From: Chromera velia
Taxonomy: Eukaryota; Sar; Chromeraceae
NCBI GenBank assembly: GCA_018398765.1
Contig: JAHBMJ010000511.1
Span: 4,845 to 42,073 of the forward strand
DNA: 37,229 bases
Direction of reading: 5' to 3'
In this document: positions 1 through 11,714 of the stretch, in pieces
Position numbering within the stretch: the stretch's first letter is position 1
Layout of the letters: every line of letters starts with the position of its first letter
Notes under the pieces: generated by a model
Databases searched by the model: none
What the model saw: only the letters and a program-made list of their open reading frames with translations
Told to the model about the DNA's origin: nothing
Position numbers and translations under genes: made by a program

Positions 1-3000
1 TTATGCGCCTGATGCGTGCGTCAGCAGAGTCGGGGGGGAGAGTGCAGGTGGAGGTGCGGGCGTGCGACGTGTCGGTGGCAGAGAACTGCGAAAGGCTCCT
101 GCAAAGCGTCGTGAGTGACGCGGATGAAAATGGACAGACTGTAGGAGGAAGATGCGTTGGGCGTTTTGGCATCGTGCACTCTGCGGGGGTGCTTGCGGAT
201 GCGCAGCTGAAGGACCAGAGAGAGGAGAGCGTCCGCCGGGTGTTTGCCTCAAAGGTTGGTTTGTGAGGGGCGAGGGGAAGGGGGAAGGGGGGATTTCTGG
301 TGTCGGCAGCGGGCGGGAAGAAAGACTGTCAAGTGCATTTGCATCGACATGTGCGATTGTGCGCCTGTGTATGTGCAGGTCTTGGGTGGATGGAACCTCC
401 ACAGAGCGCTGCAGCGTGAGGGTGCGGGTCTGGAGGAGAGGCTGGAGACGTTTGTGTTGTTCTCGTCGGTGGCGTCCCTGTTCGGTAACTTCGGACAGGC
501 GAACTACGCGGCTGCGAACGCTGCTCTGGACTCTCTGGCGACGTTCCGGCAGCAGCGGGGACTGCGGGCGGTGAGCATCCAGTGGGGCCCGTGGGAAGAG
601 CAGGGCATGGCTGCGGGTTTGCGCGACAAGTATCGGCTGGCGGGGTTTGTCGGGATCAGCAACGACCTCGGTCTTCGCGTGCTGGGAGAGGCCATGCGAG
701 CGTCCCTGTCGTCCTCCTCTCTCCCTGCGCCTGCCCCTGCAGTGGTTGGGTGTCAGCAGGTGAAGTGGGCTGCGTTTCTGCAGAGATATGACGACGTGCC
801 TCCGTTCTTTGATGCCGTGCCAAAGTCCACGAAGGCGAAGGGAGGGTCCGCCGTCTCGTCTGAGCTGCTATCGATGTCGAGAGAGGAGCTGCGGGCATAT
901 GTGAGCGACGTGGCACTGAAGACGGCCAGCCAGGTCCTGGGCAGCTCTGCATCTGAGCTTTCCTCCATGGACACGCCTTTGCAGGAGTTAGGCATCGATT
1001 CCCTTGGGGCAGTGGAGCTTCGGAACGACCTGCAGACGAAGCTGGGCGTGCGTCTGCCTGCCACGGTGATGTTTGAGCACCCGACGCTGGGTGGATTGAT
1101 TGAGTGCATCTGTGGTCTGATCGGTGGGGGGAGGTCTGGAGAGGGGGGGGACAAGAGAGACGGGGTAGATAGAGAGAGAGAGTCACTGGTCTCGTCTCTA
1201 GGGCTTGAAGAGGCCCGAAGGAGGGGAAGGGAGACGGGAGTCCTCCACCCCCTCGACGACATAGAGGCCCTCTGCAGTCAGATCTCCTTCGACAGTTCTA
1301 GACTTCTTCCACCCACACCTGTGTGCCGTGTCCGGAACGTTCTTTTGACAGGGGTGACGGGATTGGTCGGTAGGTTCCAGTTGAAGTCCCTCCTTGAACT
1401 CAAACACATGCCCACACTGCGCGTCCACTGCCTTGTCAGAGCTCCAGACGGAGAGAGTGCCCTCGATCGTGTGAAGACGGCAATGAGGGAAGCGGGTATT
1501 TGGAAGCCGAGCTACGCCTTCCGTATCGTCCCCCTTCCCGGAGATTTGTCTCGCGAGAATTTGGGGCTGAGTGCAGACCGCTTCAGGCTCCTGTACCGGG
1601 AGATTGATATCGTCTATCACACAGGAGCAGACGTGAGTCTCATCGGAGACTACGCGCGGCTCCGAGTACCCAACCTCCTTCCTACACAGACGGTGGTCGG
1701 GCTCTGCACCACACACCGTCTCAAACCCCTACACTTCGTCTCCACCCTGGCCCTCTGGCCAGCGTTCTTCGCCTTCTTCAGCAAAGAGTTCACAGGCCGT
1801 GTGCTCCCGGAGGACGGGTCCGTACCCGACCCCGAGGAGATGCAGAAGCACTTCCCCCCCCAGATGGTCAGATATCCGTGGTCGAAAATGGGGGCAGAGA
1901 TGATTGTGAAGAAGGCAAAGACTCTCGGGCTTCCCGTTGCTGTCTACAGACTTCCGAGTCTCTACGTAGCTTGGGAAACTGGATACACCAACACGAGCAA
2001 GGGCGACTACGTCTCTGCCCTGACCATCGCGACCATGCAGGAGGGTTGCTTCCCGAAGGCAGTCAACACCGCTCCATTCACTCCTGTGGACACGATCGCT
2101 CAGATGATTGTCAGTCAATCAGCTAGCGTCTCAAGTTTTTGTCCACCAACTTTCATTCAACTTGTATGTTGGGCTCCCACCGAAAAAGAATGGACACCAC
2201 CCAATGCTGTGCGAGACTGAAAGTAGCCTGCCCATGCATCCATCAAGTCGTCCATGATATACGATGCTTTGCAGTCTGCATGCATGTCAGGCGGACGGAT
2301 CGAGGCCTTTCCCTTCTCATTGTCACGCTGTGGAAGTTCCATTTTTGTTTTCACTCCTCCCTTCATTTCCATTCACCTCGTCCGTTCTTCTTCCTTTGGT
2401 TGTGCAGGTGGAGGCGTCGCTACTGGAGAGAAGGAAGCACTGGTTCTATCATCTGATGAACACACGCACAACCACCCAGTCAGTAGCTCTCTGCAGTTCA
2501 AGTACTTATCCAGTAGAACAAGGCTGTCCGTACGGGCTTGGAAAGAAGAGATGCAGTTCAAGAAGAAAAGAGGGCTTGACTTTGGATCGTTTTTGCTTGA
2601 GAAGATGCAACAACAGCTGTTCTGCGAGGCTCATCTTCAAAGTTGTTTTGGGTCGAAAGCTGTCTCTCTTTTTGTGCTTTTTCGCATTATGTTTGAGGTG
2701 CAGAGACGAACAAGAACGGTGGGCGGCTAGCCTTGGAATCTCTTTCAAGGGCGTCTCCTTCGAGGAATTCGAGAAGACCATCGAGGCCAGGGGAGGGGAG
2801 TCGCCTCTGTTGAAGTTCCTCCCTCTCATGCATGTGCGTGCGTCAGTCAACCTGTCACCCATTTTGTTTCTCCCTTTCTTCCGTCTCCACCGACCGTCCT
2901 CTTTGTCTTCGCTGGCACATGCGCACAGGTTAGAACAGACAGACAGAGTGACAGACAGGCAGACAGACGGACAGACAGACAGACAGACAGAAAGAAAGAA

Positions 3001-4767
3001 AGAAAGAAAGAGGGAGAGAGATAGAGAGAGCAAGAGACAGAAAGACAGAGGAAGAGCTGGGTGCCCTTGTTTCTCTTATGGGAGGTTCCCTTCCCCTCTT
3101 CTTTTACTTCGATCGATGTGCATCTCCCTCCCTCCCCCTCCCTTTGGGGGCTTCCATCACTTGTTTAGGAAATGTGGCTTTTGTCCGCGTGTTCGTGCAG
3201 CACTGGCGGCGTTACTGGTATGACGTCGACAAGGAGACAGAAGAGAGGAGAGGCCCCTTCCCGATCAGAACAGAGCACATCTTTGAAGACCTTCCTCACA
3301 TGAGTTGGCCTCTGGGGGAAGACTTGCTCACTCGTTCCTTCCTTTTCTGCTGCGAACGGGGACTGTACAAACCCCTCTCGCGCTCCGTACAGCTCGATCC
3401 TCAAGACATTCTGCAGAGTGCCACCATGTGTCTGGAAGAGAGAGCAGTGAAGAACCCGTCGATGCCTGCATGGGCAATCTCGCAGGGGCACGAGGCTTCT
3501 GCTCTCGAGACGGCTCTGGCCTCTCTGTGCGACTCTGCTTCCCGTCTCTGGAGGCCGACTGGCGAATCGACGGCCCCACAGAGGGGGGAAGCTTCGAAAG
3601 CGGGGTCTCAGGCGCAGAACGAGGCTTCTGCGCCCTCAAATTCTAGTAGTCTCGTGCCTGCTGCTCAGACAAAGACGCCTTTGCCCTTGTTGAGTTTGAA
3701 CTTCCAGGGACGGTTCGCTCTTCTGTCCCGATGTCGGCAGATGGCTGTCAATTTAATGTGGATGGCAGAGGCAGAGAGACGGCACCCAGAGATGAGAAAC
3801 GTCAAGGTGGCGCCTCCCCTGGTGATCCTCTCGTGCTCCCGCGTGGCTGGTCAGATGCTCCTGCGTCTCCTTGCTGAAGACCCCAGCAACTGCGCGCCTG
3901 CCTTCTGTGAGATGGCTGCCCCCTATGGCCATGACGGCTCCTTCCTTCAGACCCTGGAGAGGGTTGACGACCTGCGGGCAGTCTGTTCAGGTGTGGGGGG
4001 CTGGTCCTTTGGGCACCGTGAAGGGGAGACTTCAAGAGACCCTAGGGTGAGATTTGCTCGCGAGCAGCTTGCCTTCATCCACGGCCGTTCGCCTTCGGGG
4101 GATGCGAATCCTGCCGAGTGGCAGCGTCTGGGTCTGTTTGGGGCCTCTCTCGCAGATGAGGATTCGTTGATCCTCGAACATTCGTTGAGGTCCCTCTCGT
4201 TTGCTTTCGGGTTTTCTGTCCCAGATTATCGAGAGTGGCTGTCTGCAGAGGGGTATGCAGAAATGAGGGAGGCCTACAGAGTCCACAGGAGGTTCTTGCA
4301 ACACCTCCAATGGCAGAGAGAACGGAGGTGGAGGGTGACGGTTGGAGGGAAGATGGGGGACAGAAATTTGCGGCACGGACAGAAGAGGGCCTCTCTGTCC
4401 CTATTCAGACGCGGTCCCCGTGCCTTCTCGTCACCCAAGGGGGGGCGGTCGAGCGCGCAGGACGCCAGCCCTCGTGCGTGGATTCTGCACAGCTCCCTCC
4501 ACGCGCCCGCCCTCGACTCTCTTCTGACTGAATACCCGGATGCACGGGTGGTCTGCATTCACAGGTTGGTCGGTTGGCGGGTGGGTTCCTTAGGTCGTCT
4601 GGTGGCTGGTTGGTGCACACATCCGTTGAGTTGAGAGCCTCTTTGCTTGCTCCCCATTCTGGTGTTCGACGACTCCAGGTTGCAACGGACCAAAAGAGCA
4701 AACGTGCAAGGGTCGCGAGATCATGCGTGAATTCCACGGCCTCTCTCTGCCTCTCTTTCTGTCTCTG

Positions 4768-4840
<73 letters not shown>

Positions 4841-5339
4841 GGAGGCGGAGAAGGAGGTAGGTCAATGGGCCGAGGCGGCGGCAGGAATTCGGCAGAGATT
4901 CTTTGAGGGCCCCGGCACTGACCCTTCGGTAGTGGGCCCCGAGATGCTGGACAACCTCCGGTCGATGTGCGAATCTGTGCAGACCTTCGGCCGTGGCTGC
5001 ACAGTCGAGAGAGGAAGAGGGGAACCTCAGGGGAGGGGACGAGAAAGAAGTCTTTTCCACGTTCAATTTGACGATTTGACCAGAAACCCTGTTGGTGTCG
5101 TTGAGCGTCTGTACCGACAGACCGGCTTCGATCTCACCCGGGAGGCACGACGGCGCATGTGGGATCTGGTAAACGATCTGAAGCCTGTGCGAAACGAAAT
5201 TTTGAATTTAAAGGGAACGGGAAGCAACTCGTCAGATCTTCAGGAGAGGTACGGTGTGTCCCTTCCAGAGGCTTCGGCTTGCTCGTTTGATGAAGAAGAA
5301 TTGTCAGGGGTGAGGGTGAGATGCCGTCAGGGGCGCTAG
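1..5339 (+). CDS. Type I polyketide synthase, 3' part: KR - ACP - thioester reductase - sulfotransferase (5' partial)
   Basis: Six exons: 1-254 (continues left), 379-2109, 2408-2478, 2704-2833, 3201-4564, 4841-5339 (TAG stop). Frame is kept throughout, giving 1348 residues from the codon at 3. The ketoreductase end shows HSAGVLAD, then FSSVASLFG and NYAAAN carrying the expected Ser and Tyr. The acyl carrier protein has LGIDSLGAVEL, with the phosphopantetheine Ser codon at 1000-1002. The thioester reductase (NAD_binding_4 family) has TGVTGLVG at about 1348-1371, a Ser-Thr in HFVST and a YPWSK Tyr-Lys pair at 1873-1887; its C-terminal part runs through exons 3-5. The end matches the Sulfotransfer_3 fold: a P-loop-like segment near 3831-3857, FCEMAAP, DARVVCIHR at the exon 5/6 junction, and HVQFDDLTRNP near the end. 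Likely role: last reduction, carriage and release of a polyketide or fatty chain. KS, AT and other modules must lie left of the window. Domain identity is clear; the substrate is unknown. Confidence 0.9.
255..378 (+). other. Intron 1 of the polyketide synthase gene
   Basis: Donor GTTGGT at 255, acceptor ATGTGCAG ending at 378. Splicing joins ASK to VLGGWNLH in phase 0, which restores the standard ketoreductase motif that the unspliced frame breaks. Confidence 0.85.
2110..2407 (+). other. Intron 2 of the polyketide synthase gene
   Basis: Donor GTCAGT at 2110, acceptor TTGTGCAG ending at 2407, phase 0. It separates DTIAQMI from VEASLL inside the thioester reductase. The intron is T-rich near its 3' end. 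Confidence 0.8.
2479..2703 (+). other. Intron 3 of the polyketide synthase gene
   Basis: Donor GTCAGT at 2479, acceptor GAGGTGCAG ending at 2703, phase 2; the split codon is CA plus A (Gln). The 71-nt exon before it carries the WFYHLMN motif typical of reductase C-terminal parts. Confidence 0.8.
2834..3200 (+). other. Intron 4 of the polyketide synthase gene, with (GACA)n(GAAA)n(GA)n tract
   Basis: Donor GTGCGT at 2834, acceptor TTCGTGCAG ending at 3200, phase 0. A purine-rich microsatellite fills about 2936-3052: first GACA units, then GAAA, then GA. Exon phase on both sides supports this donor over the nearby GTCAGT at 2842. Confidence 0.8.
4565..4840 (+). other. Intron 5 of the polyketide synthase gene, (CT)n(GT)n acceptor tract
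   Basis: Donor GTTGGT at 4565, acceptor GTGTGCAG ending at 4840, phase 2; AG plus G gives the Arg of the HR motif. About 4739-4837 is pure (CT)n followed by (GT)n, so the microsatellite itself serves as the polypyrimidine tract and runs into the splice acceptor. Confidence 0.85.
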
Positions 5340-8300
5340 CTAACAGGTTGCAACACCGAATCTGGCATGAAAGAAGGAACGCCGAAGAATCTCATGAAAG
5401 GAAGAACAGAGAAGAGAAGAAAAGAGAATCGAAATGAAAAAATTGGAAGGACGAGAACGCAAACGTTGAGGATGAGTATTGACACGAAGAGATGCATGTG
5501 CACTTGTGAAAGGATGGGGGAGAGGGCAGAGAGACGGGGAAAGAGCAAGACATGCCCTGAAAATCTCATTCGGGTATCTTCTACTCTTTCTCCCTGTTCT
5601 TCGTTGCGACAATGAATCTTTTCGCTCTCTTTCGATGCATGCCATGCTTCTCTGCCCCGTCTTTTTTTGTCTTCTGACCTTCCTCATTTGCACCGTTGTC
5701 TGTATGCGTGTCAGCCCACAGAAGGGGGTTTTCCCGGTTGAGTTTTCATTTTTGTACCGCTGCTTTTTGAATATTTTCTCAAAGGCACTCATTTGTGCCT
5801 TTCTAATAATGTCTGAATGTGGAAAGGGGGCGGGCCAGCAAACGGTTGCCCAGAGTCTTTGCGAAACCCCTCTGTCGTTTCTTTGGCCCCCTCGGGGGCA
5901 TTGGTACAGTGCGTGCGTCAGCTCTATGCTGCCTGATGCTGTTGCTCTTGACTGTAAAAGCTGTCAGGTTCATGATAAGAGTGTCTGTGTCTGGGTTCGA
6001 CTTTTGCATGCATGGTGAACAAATTCATGCTAACAGTTTTGCATAAGGGGGGGTAACCGGTACACTCTGTATGCGAGGCAAAGAGAAGAAGAGAAAAGAA
6101 CTGCACTGGCTTGCGTCTTCTCGGGGCGCGTAAGAATGGAAGGACAGCGAATTGGGGAGTCGTTTCTTCTTTTCCTTTTCATTTTTCTTCTCCTTTTTCT
6201 GCCAGTCAAACTTTCAATCTCTCTTTTTGAATCGACTTCTGTCTGTCGGTCCCACGAATGTTGGCTGTCCTTTAAAATTCAAAAGTAATCTGACTGTGTT
6301 CGTCCTCGTAGGCTGCGATATCCGTTTACTTCCCATTTTTCTTCTATTTTCCTCCCTTCCTTCGGTGCTCTTGCAAGCACGCCTGGAGGGTGGCTAAGAG
6401 AATTCAAGCAGCGGCACAGACCGCCCCATCTGTTTTGTATCCTTTGGTCGACTCATCTTTTTTCTTCGTGCAATTGAAAGGGTCTGTGATGGAGTAAGGG
6501 GTTTTGCCTTGACGTATGGGACAGCGTGTGATGACGTGTGTGTGTCAAAAGATTTGCTTGTGTTTGTCTGTCCTTATTTTGGGTTGGGGCAGTCCTGCCC
6601 CGGGACTGATCTGCCAGCAGTGCACAGGTCGGCCGCTTCTGTTTGGGGGGAACGGACAAGAGCAAAATCTAGGAGCAAAATCCAAAAACAAAGGCATGCA
6701 GACGTCTGAAAGCTTGGGGCATGATTGGCGTGTCGGAGAGAGAGAAAGGAAGGAAGGAGGGAAGGAAGAGCGTTTGAGGAGGAGTTGAACGGACCCGCGT
6801 GATGCTTCAAGAGACGGAGCTTTGAAAGAGGTCCATAAGTTGCCTTTCTCCTTACCTTGTTTCTTTTTTTTTGTTTTCCGAAGGACAACTGAGGAATCAA
6901 CAGAAAGGGATCTGTTCCTCATTGGCACGGCATCATAAATTGACTGGTTGTGTGTCTTCCCTTCTCGACAGTTGGGGTCGAGAGCGCAATGAAAGAGTCG
7001 TGAATGGAAAGGATGGTGAAGGAAAGGGTCTTTATTTTTCTGTTCCCTTCCTTTGTCTTTCTTCGTAGGTGCAAATTTGTTTGTTCGTTTTCTTGTCCGT
7101 TGAGTCTCGATAGAGCTTCATGGTGGAGTCGAGGGCGGGAGGAGATGAGCCGGGTTCTTCGGTCGGACGAGGTGTCCAGTACTCATCGTTGGTTTCCGTT
7201 TTTCTTTCACATTTCCCCTCGCTGATACAGTATGCAAAAACGATTTAAATTTTTTCTTCCCCCTTCAATTTTGTACTTCATGGAGGGGGGAAAAGAAGGG
7301 AATGCAGGAGGGATATTTCCTTTCGACCGATCGGGTGGGTGTCTGGTAGACAAGCTGAGGAAATCGGCTGGTTGTTCGCGTGTCCATCTGTGTGTCCTTC
7401 GGTTTTCATTTTCCATCGATCTCTCTGAGGAGAGAGAGAGGTGTAGGGGGATTTGTTAGGGGTCTCTCCAGCGGAGACCCTCATGCAGGGTGACTCGTTT
7501 TTGACTCGTTCCCTCTTGTCCCCGCATGCATTTTTCTTCGGGAACAGAAGAGGGGTGGCGGGAGTTCTCTTCCTTTCTCTTTCGTATATTAACGAAGAGG
7601 AAACGATCCAAACAGCTCTTTTCCTTGAAAGGATACACTGCAGTGCCTTGCCATGTCTTGGGCTGTGCTGGCTGCCCTTAATTAGCTCTGTTCCAACGAA
7701 CTGAATTCACTGATCTCCAGGAGGCCCTCTCTCTCTGTCCCCTTCCTCGCTGGCCGATGAAGTCCGGGGGGGATGGGAGGAAGTAAGAGGGCCTTTTAAC
7801 TGATCAGCAGGTTTATAACTTTGAAGTGCATGAAAGAAATGTGGGTGCAAATTCATCTTCTCTTGATAAATGCGTGTGGCGAATTCACCATGTACGATCG
7901 TGTCTCTCTGTCCGTTGCGATAACCGATGCCTGCAATCGAGGGGCAGCTTTGTATATGTTGTGCACATACAGGCGCGCGCGTACACACACACACACACTT
8001 ACAAGGGGGGGGGGGAATGGCGAGAGAAAGAGAGAGAGAGAGAAGCTGTTGGGTTTGGTTCATTTATTCTTTCTGTGTGATCAGACGTGATTGGAGGTCC
8101 TTCGGTCTGCTGATGAAAACATCAACTGGATCGATCAGCAGACAGCGGAGCTCAATTGAAAACTGTGTGCATCATTGAATCTAGCATTGAATTCGTAATT
8201 ATGCCGAGGGTAAGATGGATCTCTGACCAGTCCATCCATTTTGATCCATCGGTCAGTCAGGTTGTTCTTGAATGCCTTTCTGCAAGTCAGTGTTCTGCGA

Positions 8301-8543
8301 AGCAGTCTGAACCGGTCCATTGTATGTCACGTCGTGCAGGAAGTGGCAATCACTGCCAGTCAGTGGATGCGTAGAGTGCATGTGATTGTGTATGTATATC
8401 TGTGATTATAAGGTATAGTCTAGGGTATAGAAATTAAGGTACGGTATCCCTCAGTCTCTCGACGTCTGATACATATCCAAATCTGTCTGCACATGTATAT
8501 TTATCTTTTGTATTTAAATCTAACAATCTGCTTTGCCTGTTCT
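5340..8543. other. Gene-poor stretch downstream of the polyketide synthase gene
   Basis: It probably holds the 3' UTR of the polyketide synthase gene at its left end. The open frames here are short, rich in Leu, Ser, Phe and Arg, lack splice-site support, and resemble translations of pyrimidine- or purine-rich DNA. There is a mixed (CA)n, G-run and (GA)n tract at about 7984-8044. No gene could be supported. Confidence 0.6.
7984..8044. repeat. Mixed (CA)n / poly-G / (GA)n microsatellite
   Basis: A run of CA units is followed by about ten G and then GA units. On the minus strand this reads (CT)n then (GT)n, the same composite order seen in introns of this window. Confidence 0.8.
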
Positions 8544-8751
8544 AACCTCCCTGAACCTAGTAAGTACCGCTTGAAAAAATATAATCAAGATGATCTCTAT
8601 CTGCAGCATCGTTTTTCAAGAGACCGTCCAGATATGCGGCTGTGCATAACTTTCAAGACACCGTAAATGATCCGCGCCTGCGGCGCGAACTTTCCAGCCT
8701 ATCCAAGAATGCGGCTTAAACTTTCAAGTGGTAGTTAGGTTCAGGGAGGTC
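8544..8751. mobile_element. 208-bp MITE with 15-bp terminal inverted repeats and 8-bp target duplication
   Basis: The ends are inverted copies of ACCTCCCTGAACCTA (8545-8559 and 8736-8750), with weaker inward similarity through CTTGAAA. The unit is flanked by a perfect direct repeat CCTGTTCT at 8536-8543 and 8752-8759. An 8-bp target duplication points to the hAT superfamily. The inside has no open frame; it has several TTTCAAG boxes and a short hairpin CGCGCC-TGC-GGCGCG near 8672-8686. It is non-autonomous and must have been moved by a transposase from elsewhere. Confidence 0.75.
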
Positions 8752-9640
8752 CCTGTTCTGACCTACTGAATGTCAGATGCTTACTGATAAATCTTATACA
8801 ATATCAATATTGTGTCATCCTAAAAAGGGTGACATCGTCTATTTTTAGGCAGAACCACCAAAATCTTAACTAGGGTTTTAATAGGTTTTAAGAGTTACCC
8901 ATTTAGATTTAATAATTAATTGGACGACCACAAAGCCATCCAAATTTGCATAATAGTCTTAAATTGAAGACGTGGCAGCGTTTGCAGAGCTTTGAGCTAG
9001 GGTTTAAGACGGCTGTTTATGAGGCTGCTTAAGTGTTTTTTAGTGTCTTCTTCGCATATTTTGGGGTATCACTGACTAAGCGTCGTTAGATGTCATCGAT
9101 TTTACTCACGTGAGTTATATTTATAATTTAGTTCGGGTACGTCTATGTGCCGGCTACACTAAACATGGCCAGCCCTGCGTGGTTAGTGTTGGTCTGTTTT
9201 GTAGCGTTTAATAAATTTTAATGAGGTTCTGTAAGGGATTGTGAGGGGTGCCACTGGGTGGGGGGATTTCTTTTTACTTCCGCGTGCAAAGCGTGCGCGC
9301 TCACTTGTATTAATAATTTTTTTTTTTTTCAATAAACAAAAATGGCCAGCTCCATGTAATTATATAACCTGCATGCCACTGCATGAGCTGCATGCGTGTG
9401 ACTCCATCACTCGACGATTGATTCCTTTTACCAGTTGTATATGCATACATTCATTCTTTTCTGTTGCCCGACTTTCCGTTGACGTCGCTGACCGCGTGCA
9501 TCATTACCAGTGGACATCGTTGTTCGGGATCTGGCAGGGGCTTCTCTTCTACGTTGTTTTCATCAGCGACTCAACATGCTAAAGACTGCCCATACTTGCA
9601 GCAGAGCCTAGAGCAGAGGGGTGTGTGCCACCAGACTTAG
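8752..9640. other. AT-rich non-coding stretch
   Basis: Low GC to about 9240, with two single telomere-like TAGGGTTT words (near 8872 and 8997) and a T run near 9320. No gene is visible; the open frame at 9241-9582 has no coding character. It is probably old transposon sequence. Confidence 0.5.
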
Positions 9641-9916
9641 ATGCAGGAATGCTGTACAGTACTGGAAAACGGTTTCTGTCAGATTCGGGCTCACTGTGCC
9701 CAGGCACTGCAGGTAGGCGGAAACAAAAGGATCCTCAAGCACATTCAGTCTGAACCAGATCCGTCTCCTACCGCTGTTGTCCCTGCGCCCCCTTCAGTAA
9801 CAAATGTCGTTCCTGTACCAGAAAGCGAGGGAGTGCATATCGCCATCAACGCAGACATTTCTCCATCCATGTTGCCTCAGGGGAGGCAGAGAATCGACGC
9901 AACTCATGGTCCATAC
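9641..9916 (+). other. Possible exon, unrecognised, Pro/Val-rich
   Basis: An open stretch from an ATG at 9641 reads to a possible donor GTGGGT at 9917; another possible donor GTAGGC is at 9713. The part after about 9720 is rich in Pro, Ser and Val (PTAVVPAPPS, VVPVPESEG). A second frame over 9598-9712 is equally protein-like (PPDLDAGMLYSTG), so the frame is not settled. No family was recognised. It could be a leading exon of the candidate gene at 10870-11985 or chance. Confidence 0.25.
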
Positions 9917-10264
9917 GTGGGTCTCTCTTTTCCCCAACGCACAGCCATACATGCCCTCCTCAGCAGTATTTCTTGCACTTCCTGAATAAACTTCCTGATT
10001 GGCATGAGCTAGGGCACGAGTGCGTGTAGCTCATGTAAAAAACAAGGCTGAGTCCAGCAAACTGTTGTAGGTGTTCAGTTCGCACTCGTTCCCTTCAGTC
10101 CAGGGATTAGATTCTTCAGTGTTGCTACGATTTGCATTGGAAGCCACCCTCGAAAGAACACAGAATAGGACTGCATAGGCTAACTAAAGGTCTACGCTTC
10201 TTCTCCCAGACATTCTTCGATAATTGTCTTCACGTCTCCCTGCTCTTTTTTACTTGAGCTGCAG

Positions 10265-10311
10265 GAAATGGAGATGAACTTAACCAGGCAGAGCAGCTCC
10301 CTACTCTACAG
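10265..10311 (+). other. Possible 47-nt exon
   Basis: Lies between acceptor GAGCTGCAG (ends 10264) and donor GTATAT (10312). Its frame and phase 2 end would join in frame to the exon at 10870. The donor does not fit the GTNNGT pattern of the firm introns, so this is weak. Confidence 0.2.
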
Positions 10312-10687
10312 GTATATGATCGCTATTCGATCGACGCTCGCCCCATGTCTTGTGTCCAACAGAAATTGCTGTTTATGGTATACATCTACTTGCATTTCTA
10401 TATATTTCCATGCATTTCTTTCAATGTTGGCAAGATGGGTCTTGTTACAGTTTCTCTTATCTTTGTTTGTTTGTCATCTTTCCTTTTCTTTCTTTTCTAT
10501 CTCTTTCTAACCTCAGCCTGTTCTTGTCTCTAGTGGTGCACATCAGTTCAGACTTGATGGTCAATTTGATCGTTTTGGCGTGCAACTGCACTTTCAACAA
10601 TGCGGCACACATCTCGAAATTCAATTAAAGAAGTGACTTTCCGATGGTTCCACACAAACAAAAAATAGCATCAAAATACTTCCTTCA

Positions 10688-10705
10688 TCTCTCTCTCTCT
10701 TTCTC

Positions 10706-10752
<47 letters not shown>

Positions 10753-10846
10753 GTGTGTGTGTGTGTGTGTGTATGTATATATGTGTGTGTGTGTGTGTGT
10801 ATGTGTGTGTATGTGTGTGTATGTGTGTGAGTGAGTGAGTGAGCAT
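10688..10846 (+). repeat. (CT)n(GT)n composite microsatellite
   Basis: A CT tract with a few TTTCT interruptions (10688-10752) is followed by a GT tract with TATG interruptions. It ends just before a CTCTGCAG acceptor at 10869, the same arrangement as intron 5 of the polyketide synthase gene, which suggests it lies in an intron of a plus-strand transcript. Confidence 0.85.
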
Positions 10847-10869
10847 GTATGTGATCTGACTCTCTGCAG

Positions 10870-11558
10870 AACCGTAGACAGGTCCCCCCACAAACTCTTC
10901 CTCTGCACTCCGACTGATGCAGTTTCCAGCGGGATAGCAGAGACGCTGTCAGTTAGTAAGTCAGTCCGTCAGTCAGTCGTCGGTCCGTCAGTCAATCCAT
11001 CTGTCCGCCCGCCCGCCAGTCAGTCAGTCAGTCAGGCAGGCAGGTAGGTAGTCAGTCAGTCAGTCAGTCCGTCAGACTTCCACTGTGTGACAGGGACTGC
11101 TAGATGTACATATGAGCGTGTACGGCTTTGAAGACTAGCTTTAAAGGATGATCTATTGGTCGCATTCTGGTTAATTCATCAAGGCTTTGCATCGATAAAT
11201 TTTTGATTACTGTAGTAAAGATGAAAGAAAACATGATTGAACCAAATCCAACAAACGGATACCAAACGGATGCCACTCATCTATGCAGCCAGATGCACAG
11301 AAAGACTAACTTTCCATTCTTTCCTCTTCTCTTTCCTTAGAGTGCTCTGGACCTTCAACAATAAAGACAAACACAAATGAATGCAGGAAAAAGAAAAAAA
11401 GAAATAGAATGAATAAATTATAAAACATATGGAGGAAAGAACGACAGAAAGCCAGGTAGACAGGCGGATAGTCTAACGGAAAGACAGACAGACAGACAGA
11501 TAGACAGAAAGACAGGCAGACAGGCAGGCAGGAAGACAGACACACAGACAGACAGACG

Positions 11559-11589
<31 letters not shown>

Positions 11590-11639
11590 ATAGACAGACA
11601 GACAAAGAGACAGACAAACAGAGACAGACAGACAGACAA

Positions 11640-11714
<75 letters not shown>

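Noticed and set aside
656-1262. Minus-strand frames of 169-176 codons across the ACP region
   Set aside because: They are shadows of the polyketide synthase coding strand, which has clear domain motifs.
5479-6018. 179-codon plus-strand open frame downstream of the polyketide synthase gene
   Set aside because: Composition (Leu, Phe, Cys, Ser rich) matches random T-rich DNA; no domain, splice-site or start context supports it.
8871-9005. Telomere-like TAGGGTTT words, and AACCCTAAACC near 23353
   Set aside because: Only isolated single copies; no array, so not telomeric or interstitial telomere repeats.
11482-11714. CRISPR-like regular repeats
   Set aside because: Continuous tetranucleotide array without spacers, in eukaryotic DNA.
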